From Flavobacteriales bacterium (GTDB lineage Bacteria; Bacteroidota; Bacteroidia; Flavobacteriales; BACL11): 8,505 nt of DNA. This document shows, in pieces, positions 1 to 6,578 of this stretch (its first letter is position 1; each line of letters opens with the position of its first letter). Both the position numbers and the translations under genes were made by a program. Below the pieces are notes generated by a model. It saw only the letters and a program-made list of their open reading frames with translations, ran no database searches and was not told the DNA's origin. Location of the stretch: NCBI GenBank assembly GCA_018695965.1, contig JABHQB010000133.1, positions 1-8,505 on the forward strand. The letters run 5' to 3'.

Positions 1-1157
1 CTGAGCCGGAACCAGAGCCTGAGCCTGAGCCGGAACCAGAACCTGAGCCGGAACCAGAACCTGATCCGGAACCAGAACCTGATCCGGAACCTGATCCGGA
101 ACCAGATCCAGAACCTGAGTCTGAGCCTGAGCCGGAACCAGAACCTGAGCCAGAACCTGAGCCGGAACCAGAACCTGAGCCGGAACCTGATCCAGAACCT
201 GAGCCTGAGCCGGAACCTGAGATTAAAATAAAAGAAAGTCTTGATCAAGAAAAGACAAATACAAAACTTGATTCAGGTTTAAAGAAAACAAAAGATAATT
301 TTTTTAGTAGAATTACAAAAGCGGTAGCTGGTAAGTCTAAAATTGATGAATTAGCACTTGATGATATTGAGGAAGCTTTAATTACCTCTGATATTGGGGT
401 GGATACTACCATTAAAATAATTGAGAAACTAGAAGAAAGAGTTGAAAGAGATAAATACATTAATTCATCGGACTTAAATAATTTGTTAAAAGAGGAAATA
501 TCAAATTTAATGAAGGATAGTTATGACAATATTCCTGAAGTAGATGGTCCTTATGTGATTATGATAGTTGGAGTAAATGGAGTAGGAAAAACTACAACAA
601 TTGGTAAATTAGCTCATCAATTTAAAAAAGAAGGAAAAAAAGTAGTTTTAGGAGCTTCTGATACTTTTAGAGCTGCTGCTGTTGATCAGCTAGTTATTTG
701 GTCAGAAAGAGTTGGAGTTGATATTGTAAAGCAAGATATGGGTTCAGATCCAGCATCTGTAGCTTTTGATACTCTTCAATCAGCAAAAGCTAGTGATGCT
801 GATGTTGTTATTATTGATACTGCAGGAAGATTACATAATAATGTCAATCTAATGAGAGAACTTGGAAAAATCAGGAATGTAATGGAAAAGGTAATTTCTA
901 ATTCTCCTCATGATGTTATGTTAGTTTTAGATGCTTCTACCGGACAAAATGCAATAGAACAAGCAACTCAATTTACAGCTGCAACAGAAGTTGATTCTAT
1001 AGTTCTTACGAAATTAGATGGAACAGCTAAAGGAGGAGTTGTTATCGGTATTTCTGATCAGTTTCAAATTCCTGTACGGTATATTGGAGTCGGGGAGGGA
1101 ATGGAAGATTTACAGAGTTTTAATAAGAAAGAATTTGTAGACTCCCTTTTTAATTAG
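1..1157 (+). CDS. ftsY: Signal recognition particle receptor FtsY, 5' end outside the window
   Basis: FtsY is the SRP receptor, a GTPase that docks ribosome-SRP complexes at the inner membrane and hands nascent membrane proteins to the Sec translocon. The frame (codons from position 3) is open from the window edge to the TAG at 1155-1157, so the start lies upstream. In order it holds an acidic Glu-Pro repeat (3-218), a short charged linker, the helical N domain (from about 280, with LKKTKDNFF and the DIGVDTT region) and the GTPase G domain. GTPase motifs seen: P-loop GVNGVGKTT (570-596), DTFRAAA (from 660), DTAGR (816-830), TKLD (1008-1019) and GVGEGMEDL (from 1086). The NG core is complete and intact. 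The GTG at 399 is an internal Val codon, not a start. rimO follows with no spacer, a pairing common in Bacteroidota. The only oddity is the repeat; the identification is secure. Confidence 0.96.
   Translation, partial: EPEPEPEPEPEPEPEPEPEPDPEPEPDPEPDPEPDPEPESEPEPEPEPEPEPEPEPEPEPEPDPEPEPEPEPEIKIKESLDQEKTNTKLDSGLKKTKDNFFSRITKAVAGKSKIDELALDDIEEALITSDIGVDTTIKIIEKLEERVERDKYINSSDLNNLLKEEISNLMKDSYDNIPEVDGPYVIMIVGVNGVGKTTTIGKLAHQFKKEGKKVVLGASDTFRAAAVDQLVIWSERVGVDIVKQDMGSDPASVAFDTLQSAKASDADVVIIDTAGRLHNNVNLMRELGKIRNVMEKVISNSPHDVMLVLDASTGQNAIEQATQFTAATEVDSIVLTKLDGTAKGGVVIGISDQFQIPVRYIGVGEGMEDLQSFNKKEFVDSLFN
3..218 (+). repeat. In-frame (Glu/Asp-Pro)n hexanucleotide repeat in ftsY
   Basis: Thirty-six consecutive 6-bp units encode 30 EP, 5 DP and 1 ES dipeptides, giving 36 acidic residues and 35 prolines. 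The tract runs off the left edge, so its true length is unknown. A higher-order 18-bp unit, gagccggaaccagaacct, recurs exactly at 27, 45, 129 and 159, with a gat variant at 63, suggesting growth by duplication or slippage. GC is 130/216 (60%), far above the AT-rich sequence that follows. Because the unit is 6 bp, copy-number changes keep the frame. The encoded chain should be an extended, highly negative polyproline-type rod; this is inferred from composition. Confidence 0.97.
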
Positions 1158-2468
1158 ATGAGAGTAAAGAGCCATAAAAAGAACACAATAAATGTAATCA
1201 CTCTAGGATGTTCTAAAAACGTGTATGATTCTGAAATTTTGATGGGGCAACTAAAAGCAAATCAGATGGATGTAAAACACGAAACTTCTGATGATGCAAA
1301 TATAGTTGTAGTAAATACTTGCGGATTTATAGATAATGCAAAAGAAGAATCTGTAAATACTATATTAGAACAAATACAAAGAAAAGAAGAAGGAAAAATT
1401 GACAAACTTTTTGTTACCGGATGCCTTTCAGAAAGATATAAACCGGATTTAGAGAAGGAAATGCCAAATGTTGATGAGTTTTTTGGCACAAAAGATCTAC
1501 CAAATCTATTAAAATCTCTCGGAGCAGATTATAAACACGAACTAGTAGGAGAGAGGTTAACTACCACACCATCACATTACGCTTATCTAAAAATTTCTGA
1601 AGGTTGTGATAGAAAATGCTCCTTTTGTGCAATTCCTCTTATGAGAGGAGGACATAAATCAACTCCTATTGAGGATTTAGTAACAGAAACAGAAAAACTG
1701 GCAGCTAAAGGGATAAAAGAACTGATATTAATAGCTCAAGACTTAACTTATTATGGACTAGATTTATATAAAGAAAGAAGGCTGTCAGAGTTAATCACGA
1801 AACTATCAGAAGTAGAAGGAGTAGAATGGATTAGGATCCATTATGCTTTTCCTACTGCCTTTCCAGAAGATGTATTAGAAGTAATTAGAACAAATCCTAA
1901 AGTATGTACTTATATGGATATTCCACTTCAGCATGTTTCGGACAATTTACTTTCTTCCATGAGGAGAGGTACAACTATGAAAAAAACAAAAGATCTAATA
2001 ACTAAATTTAGAAAAGAAGTTCCTGGAATAACTATTCGTACTTCCTTAATTGTTGGCTATCCTGGAGAAACAGAAAAAGAATTTCAGGAATTATTAGATT
2101 TTGTTGAGGAAAGTAAGTTTGATAGATTAGGGGTATTTACTTACTCTCATGAGGAAAATACCCATGCTTTTAATTTGAAAGATGATGTTCCTATGGCAGT
2201 AAAACATCAAAGAGCAGAAGAAGTTATGGATCTTCAATCTTCTATTTCCTATGAATTAAATCAAAAAAGAATTGGTAAAATTTACAAAGTATTATTTGAT
2301 AGGAAAGAAGGAGATTATTTTATTGGAAGAACAGAATTTGATTCGCCAGATGTTGATAATGAAGTAATAGTAAACGCAAAGGACTATTATATTAGATTAG
2401 GAGATTTTGCTAATATTAAAATTACTAAGGCTGATCATTATGACCTGTATGGAAAAGTAGTAGATTAA
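1158..2468 (+). CDS. rimO: Ribosomal protein S12 methylthiotransferase RimO
   Basis: RimO is a cytoplasmic radical-SAM enzyme with two 4Fe-4S clusters that adds a methylthio group to a conserved Asp of ribosomal protein S12. The 436-residue protein shows the UPF0004 N-terminal domain with cluster cysteines C18 (LGCSKN), C55 (NTCGF) and C89 (TGCLS). The radical-SAM CxxxCxxC follows at C150, C154 and C157 within SEGCDRKCSFCAIPLMRGGH, and a C-terminal TRAM-like region covers about residues 370-435. The GCSKN/CGFID/MRGGHKS pattern favours RimO over its tRNA-modifying paralogue MiaB. Length is normal. The ATG at 1158 directly abuts the ftsY TAG, giving TAGATG, so translation is probably coupled by termination and reinitiation; no Shine-Dalgarno sequence is visible. 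The stop codon overlaps that of the converging kdsA. Confidence 0.96.
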   Translation: MRVKSHKKNTINVITLGCSKNVYDSEILMGQLKANQMDVKHETSDDANIVVVNTCGFIDNAKEESVNTILEQIQRKEEGKIDKLFVTGCLSERYKPDLEKEMPNVDEFFGTKDLPNLLKSLGADYKHELVGERLTTTPSHYAYLKISEGCDRKCSFCAIPLMRGGHKSTPIEDLVTETEKLAAKGIKELILIAQDLTYYGLDLYKERRLSELITKLSEVEGVEWIRIHYAFPTAFPEDVLEVIRTNPKVCTYMDIPLQHVSDNLLSSMRRGTTMKKTKDLITKFRKEVPGITIRTSLIVGYPGETEKEFQELLDFVEESKFDRLGVFTYSHEENTHAFNLKDDVPMAVKHQRAEEVMDLQSSISYELNQKRIGKIYKVLFDRKEGDYFIGRTEFDSPDVDNEVIVNAKDYYIRLGDFANIKITKADHYDLYGKVVD

Positions 2469-2480
2469 ATTACTTTTCTA
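2450..2480. terminator. Candidate bidirectional terminator hairpin over the rimO/kdsA stop codons
   Basis: An inverted repeat pairs 2450-2461 with 2469-2480. As plus-strand RNA this gives 12 pairs including two G-U, around a 7-nt loop (2462-2468). The perfect core is GAAAAGTA (2452-2459) against TACTTTTC (2471-2478). The loop holds TTAA, which carries both overlapping stop codons. Plus-strand sequence just beyond is moderately T-rich; minus-strand sequence beyond is not, and the two G-U pairs become C/A mismatches there, so termination should be better for rimO than for kdsA. The stem is GC-poor, so the function is inferred. Confidence 0.5.
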
Positions 2481-3274
2481 ATCTTTACTAGTTTTACAAG
2501 AAGTTCTTCCAATTTATCTAATTCTAACATATTTGATCCATCAGATTTCGCTTTAGAAGGATTAGGGTGTGTTTCCAAAAATATACCATCTACTCCTGTT
2601 GCAATAGCTGCTTTTGATATAATCTCTATCATTTTCGGATTACCTCCTGTTATTCCACTATCTTGATTGGGTTGTTGTAAGGAATGGGTAATATCCATTA
2701 CTACAGGCACTCCAAATTGTTTCATAGTAGGAATTCCTCTGAAATCTACTACTATATCCTGATATCCAAACATTGTCCCTCTATCGGTTATCATTATGGT
2801 ATTATTTCCACTTTCTTTTACTTTAGTTACTGCATGTTCCATACTTTTAGGAGAGAGGAATTGACCCTTTTTTATATTTACTATTTTCCCCGTTCTTGCA
2901 GCTGCAACTAACAAATCTGTTTGCCGGCAAAGGAAAGCAGGAATTTGTAATACATCTACATATTGCGCTGCAATAGAGGCTTCTTCTTCTGAATGTATAT
3001 CAGTTAAAGTAGGAATGTTAAATTTCTCTCCAACTTTTTTTAGTATGGAAAGAGCTTCCTTATCTCCAATTCCTGTAAAGGAATCTATTCTGCTACGGTT
3101 TGCTTTTCGGTAAGATCCTTTAAATATAAAAGGTATTTCTAGTTTGTTGCAGATGTTGAGTGTTTTTTCTGCTATTTCCATTGCTATTTTTTCACTTTCA
3201 ATAACACATGGTCCTGCAATAAGGAAAAAGTTTCCACTTTTTTGATGTTGTAAATTATTTATTTTTGATAACAT
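2465..3274 (-). CDS. kdsA: 3-deoxy-8-phosphooctulonate (Kdo-8-P) synthase, metal-dependent type
   Basis: KdsA condenses phosphoenolpyruvate with D-arabinose 5-phosphate to Kdo-8-phosphate, the first committed step to the Kdo sugar of lipopolysaccharide; it is a cytoplasmic TIM-barrel enzyme. Motifs in order (numbered from the ATG at 3274): AGPCVIES (20-27), FKGSYRKANRSR (51-62), LCRQTDLLVAAA (115-126), KKGQFLSP (135-142), DRGTMFGYQD (164-173), DITHSLQQPNQDSG (194-207), FLETHPNP (232-239) and KSDGSNML (243-250). C23, H197, E234 and D245 match the metal ligands of the metal-dependent class; the metal-free E. coli type has Asn at the Cys position. I chose ATG 3274 (269 aa): it lies 4 nt after the upstream stop and leaves about 12 residues before SGNFFLIAGPC, as in relatives. 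A GTG at 3310 would add 12 residues but overlap the upstream gene. It is the last gene of the minus-strand cluster. Confidence 0.95.
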   Translation of the reverse strand: MLSKINNLQHQKSGNFFLIAGPCVIESEKIAMEIAEKTLNICNKLEIPFIFKGSYRKANRSRIDSFTGIGDKEALSILKKVGEKFNIPTLTDIHSEEEASIAAQYVDVLQIPAFLCRQTDLLVAAARTGKIVNIKKGQFLSPKSMEHAVTKVKESGNNTIMITDRGTMFGYQDIVVDFRGIPTMKQFGVPVVMDITHSLQQPNQDSGITGGNPKMIEIISKAAIATGVDGIFLETHPNPSKAKSDGSNMLELDKLEELLVKLVKIRKVI

Positions 3275-3278
3275 ATTT

Positions 3279-4523
3279 TTAAAATCTTGTTGAAAGTTTA
3301 ATGTATCCACTCATTGATGTTTTGTCCTCTTTAAATAGTTCGTTTAGATGATAAGTTCCAATAGAAAATATTCCTTTCTTATCTGATAAAGAAAAGTATG
3401 TCTTAGTTTGATCTGTGAAACCACCAACACTAAAACCTACAGTAGAGTATAGATAAGTTAAGTCAATATTTGTCCTAACATCCAGATTAGTGTTGTACCC
3501 AGATTCTGAAAACCCTCTATTGAATAAATCCCAATTAATACCTCCTTTCAATTCATATGGTTGCCATCTGCTATGAGATGTAACTAATAGTGTTTTAAAA
3601 TATTTATGATCCAAAATTCTATTGTAGCTTAATGTAATTCTTGCCGGAATAAAAGAACGAAATTTTGTTTTGTTATTATTAAATGAAATATCCATAATAG
3701 AATCGTTAAATTCTGGCAGGTTATTAAAATCTTCTATTTCAACTCCCATAAAAGTAAAACTACTATCGGTATTTGCAACGATAGAGTTTTTATTCCAATT
3801 TATATATCCTAAATCTCTAATTGCAAGTGCATATCCCTCTTTTACTTTATCAAGACATATAGAAAAATCCATAGCAACACCATTTCCGTTTCCTGCAAAA
3901 ACAGATATATTAGAAGTGTCAGTCATCATAGCGTTTATATCATAATTTAAATCAAGAGAAGTCCCCATTCCAGAGGTATATAAGGTTGCTTCTTTTATGT
4001 TGATTTGTGCATGATGGTTTCCATTTAAATAGGAGAGAGCGGTGTTAATTTTCCATAGCTTATCTTGTTTTTGAATATTATAACTATATCCAAATTTATA
4101 TTGCTGATATCTATCTGATCTTACTACAGTATTAGAAAAATCAAGGGTTTCTTCTTGATAATCGTAATTTCCATGAAAAACAAGTTTTAATAAATCATCT
4201 TTAAAAGAAGAATTTATAAGGTTCACATCAGATAATTGAAAATAATAGGAATTTAATTTATCTGTTGAATATTTATATTCAATACTATTTGTTAATTCTG
4301 CATTTAATCTGTTATTATCATCTCCATTATTTATCCAGTTATCTTTCATCTCATCAGTAATAAACCCACCAAACAACATGCTGTTTAAAAAGCTTGTATT
4401 CAAATCATCTGATTCTATAGTAAAATAGTTGTTCATTGTAATATTATGATGATTTGTATCTGTTTCTTGTGCAAATGAAATAAATGGTAAACTAAATAAT
4501 ATATAGAATATTTTTCTCTTCAT
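3279..4523 (-). CDS. Putative outer-membrane beta-barrel protein, DUF5723-like
   Basis: The function is unknown. The 414-residue product starts with a clear Sec signal peptide (MKRK, a hydrophobic stretch, then SFA before Q19, a probable signal peptidase I site). The mature part is rich in Asn, Ser, Tyr and alternating hydrophobic residues typical of beta strands, and it ends in Phe (IKLSTRF), as many BAM-assembled barrels do. The LYTSGMGTSLDLNYDINAM (181-199) and RDLGYINW (236-243) segments resemble the Bacteroidota DUF5723 family as I remember it; a profile search is needed to confirm this. No type IX secretion C-terminal domain is evident. It begins 1 nt after the lipoprotein gene stop, has the only good Shine-Dalgarno sequence in the window, and is followed by kdsA after 4 nt. 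The context suggests an envelope role; partnership with the lipoprotein is inferred. Confidence 0.8.
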   Translation of the reverse strand: MKRKIFYILFSLPFISFAQETDTNHHNITMNNYFTIESDDLNTSFLNSMLFGGFITDEMKDNWINNGDDNNRLNAELTNSIEYKYSTDKLNSYYFQLSDVNLINSSFKDDLLKLVFHGNYDYQEETLDFSNTVVRSDRYQQYKFGYSYNIQKQDKLWKINTALSYLNGNHHAQINIKEATLYTSGMGTSLDLNYDINAMMTDTSNISVFAGNGNGVAMDFSICLDKVKEGYALAIRDLGYINWNKNSIVANTDSSFTFMGVEIEDFNNLPEFNDSIMDISFNNNKTKFRSFIPARITLSYNRILDHKYFKTLLVTSHSRWQPYELKGGINWDLFNRGFSESGYNTNLDVRTNIDLTYLYSTVGFSVGGFTDQTKTYFSLSDKKGIFSIGTYHLNELFKEDKTSMSGYIKLSTRF

Positions 4524-4524
4524 T

Positions 4525-6564
4525 TTATTCTCCTAATATTTTTCTAAATTTTGCAGAAAGAGTAACATCTAAAGTATAAAAACTATAAATATTTATATGT
4601 TCAGTTAATGAAGCAGTGGAGAAATTAGAGATTATTTTTATTTTTCTCACATCATTATAACTTGTATTTGTAATAGTTATTATAGTTTCTGATGGAGAGA
4701 TTACTCTGTTCTCAGAATCTGTATTCCCAGAGATAATTTCTTTATTATCAATTAATGTATCTAATATATTATTATATTCATCTAGCAAGACAACATCAAT
4801 TATAGAGTTTAAAGGAAAACCATTTTTAATTGTTATGTATAATTCATCAACCTCTAATTCATCATCTGAACTTAAGTCTGCATTCATAGTTTCTGTAAAG
4901 ATTAAGTTATTTGCAATAAAACTAAGTGGTACATCTAAACTTAATGAAGCTTTTATTGGAAATTCAGGATATATAAAATCTGAGGTGCTTTGTTCACCAT
5001 TTGGGTTTAAATAAAGGTTCGAATGTATATTAATATGGTTAGGAAATATCTCCATCATTTCTTTTGCATTTAATATGATTTCTGTTTTTGTTGGATTTAT
5101 TGGCAGGTTACCTTCTGTTAAAGTAGCTCGATTTATATTATACACATTTCCTATTACACTAGCATTAGCACTAGCCGTTTCTCCTGTAATAGTATTTGAT
5201 GTGTTTAAATCATTTAATACTAGATCTGCATCAGCACCAATAAAATTCTCTATTAATAAGGATAAATTTGCTTGTTCTAAACTTAGTGTGCCTCCGGATA
5301 TTTTGTCAAAAATATTTATTTCTTGTTGATCAGGACCAAATTCTATTACATCTTGCCCAAGATATCCAATAGCATACTCTGGAGTAAGATCGAATTCAAT
5401 ATATGAATAGAAACTATCTGTATTATTAATAGTTTCTAATGTACCCGTATAATCAATGAAAGTATAAGATTCCGTATAGATAGTATTTACTGTATCTCCT
5501 CCAAAACGATTCTCTTGACCAGTAAGATCTAATACATACCCTTCAAAATTAAAAGAAAAAGAAGTTAGATCTGTATTTGTTGCTTCAGGAATAATCATAT
5601 CTCCACTAGTAAAAGAAACTCCATTCTTTTTTAAAGATGGTATATTATAAATCATTTTGCCATTTGGCAATGTACTTAGCACATTTACAGTTACAGTTCC
5701 TTTTTTTATCCCAATTTCATTTATTTGTACACCTCCTAGATCAAAAGTATGTTCCTTAAGAGTTTCAGTTAATTGTTGCTCTGGAAATATAGCTGTTGCT
5801 TCTGTAATTCCAATATCTGATATAGTTATAGTTGTAATAATTGCATCCGAGTAGTCTATTAAGACTGGCCCATTACTTGTATTAATATCCATATTATGTA
5901 GTATAGCAAAAATGTTGTCGTCTATTGTTTGCCCTGCAATAGACTCACTTTTAGAGACAGTACTTCCTGAAGGAACCACTGGAAAAGGAAAAGTAGCAAT
6001 TGTACTCTGATTTGTAGCATTAATCAATGATAAAGAAATATTTGAGATATCTGTTGGGTAACCATTATTTAATTCAACAGTTAAGGTGCCTTCATGTAAA
6101 GTCATTGTTTCAAAATATTCACTCGCATCAATATTAATTGTATCTTCATTAGCAATGTTTGGTATTGCAGGAATGCTATTTGTACTTCCATTAGGGAGAA
6201 GTATTGTTCCAAGAGGTATTTCGTTAATTGATTCACCAATAGTTGCAGTATCAGCAATAACTACATCAGCAAAACTAGCAGAATCTAATGTGTGTGTCTG
6301 TTCATCAGTAATAGCATCAATTTTCACTAAGGTGTCAAAATTCATATCCATTATTTCCTGACTAAAAATAAGAGAAACTAAACTGTCTGAATCAATACTA
6401 CTACTAATATTAGCTGAGTCAACTTCTGTAATCATATCTGCAATATTCATCTCGGCATGAGTAATAGGAACTATCATTTCTGTTTCCCAAGTTGGAGCCT
6501 CTAATTCATGTTTGCATGAGTAGAGTAGTGTGGAGCAAATAATAATATAAAGTAGTTTTCTCAT
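4525..6564 (-). CDS. Large putative lipoprotein with repeated beta-rich units
   Basis: I do not recognise a named family. The 679-residue product begins with a lipoprotein signal: MRKLLYIIICSTLLYSC, with LYS before C17 as the lipobox. Residues after the Cys (KHELE) are charged and acidic, loosely like the lipoprotein surface-export signals of Bacteroidota, so outer-leaflet display is possible but not shown. An APTWETEMIVPI segment (23-34) follows, of a kind seen in other Bacteroidota lipoproteins. The rest is acidic, rich in Ile, Thr, Ser, Asn and Asp, and looks like beta-sandwich material. Similar strand motifs recur near residues 159 (GTLTVELNNGYP), 289 (GTVTVNVLSTLP), 425 (GTLSLEQANL) and 575 (LYITIKNGFP). 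No catalytic motif is seen. It starts 14 nt after rarA and the barrel gene follows after 1 nt, so these two are very probably co-translated. Confidence 0.82.
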   Translation of the reverse strand: MRKLLYIIICSTLLYSCKHELEAPTWETEMIVPITHAEMNIADMITEVDSANISSSIDSDSLVSLIFSQEIMDMNFDTLVKIDAITDEQTHTLDSASFADVVIADTATIGESINEIPLGTILLPNGSTNSIPAIPNIANEDTINIDASEYFETMTLHEGTLTVELNNGYPTDISNISLSLINATNQSTIATFPFPVVPSGSTVSKSESIAGQTIDDNIFAILHNMDINTSNGPVLIDYSDAIITTITISDIGITEATAIFPEQQLTETLKEHTFDLGGVQINEIGIKKGTVTVNVLSTLPNGKMIYNIPSLKKNGVSFTSGDMIIPEATNTDLTSFSFNFEGYVLDLTGQENRFGGDTVNTIYTESYTFIDYTGTLETINNTDSFYSYIEFDLTPEYAIGYLGQDVIEFGPDQQEINIFDKISGGTLSLEQANLSLLIENFIGADADLVLNDLNTSNTITGETASANASVIGNVYNINRATLTEGNLPINPTKTEIILNAKEMMEIFPNHINIHSNLYLNPNGEQSTSDFIYPEFPIKASLSLDVPLSFIANNLIFTETMNADLSSDDELEVDELYITIKNGFPLNSIIDVVLLDEYNNILDTLIDNKEIISGNTDSENRVISPSETIITITNTSYNDVRKIKIISNFSTASLTEHINIYSFYTLDVTLSAKFRKILGE
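4530..4534 (-). promoter_or_regulatory. Shine-Dalgarno site AGGAG before the barrel-protein gene
   Basis: On the minus strand AGGAG lies 6 nt (AATAAA) upstream of the ATG at 4523, inside the last codons of the lipoprotein gene. It fixes this ATG as the start. No comparable site precedes rimO, kdsA, rarA, the lipoprotein gene or pheT, in keeping with the rarity of such sites in Bacteroidota. It may let the barrel gene load ribosomes independently of the gene in front. Confidence 0.65.
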
Positions 6565-6569
6565 TTTCG

Positions 6570-6577
6570 CAAAGATA
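6570..6577 (-). promoter_or_regulatory. Candidate internal -7 promoter box TATCTTTG before the lipoprotein gene
   Basis: The minus strand reads TATCTTTGCGAAAATG, a perfect match to the Bacteroidota -7 consensus TAnnTTTG. It lies within the 14-nt gap between the rarA stop and the lipoprotein ATG. Only 5 nt separate the box from the ATG, so a transcript started here would have almost no leader. The upstream -33 element (TTG/TTTG) is poor; the nearest is TCTG about 23 nt away. The box could be chance in AT-rich DNA. Confidence 0.4.
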
Positions 6578-6578
6578 G

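Noticed and set aside
1..222. Regular short direct repeats that could suggest a CRISPR or other noncoding satellite array
   Set aside because: There are no spacers, units are 6/18 bp, and the frame stays open into the ftsY NG domain, so this is coding.
5075..6361. Several plus-strand open frames with hydrophobic translations opposite the lipoprotein gene
   Set aside because: They are antisense shadows of a long, well-formed gene; hydrophobicity arises from complementing Asn/Asp/Glu/Lys codons.
3279..6564. A SusC/SusD-type nutrient uptake pair
   Set aside because: The barrel is far too short for a TonB-dependent SusC and shows no plug or TonB box; the lipoprotein lacks SusD-like helical TPR character.
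4525..6564. Type IX secretion substrate
   Set aside because: The N-terminus is a lipoprotein signal and no type IX C-terminal sorting domain is evident at the end of either envelope protein.
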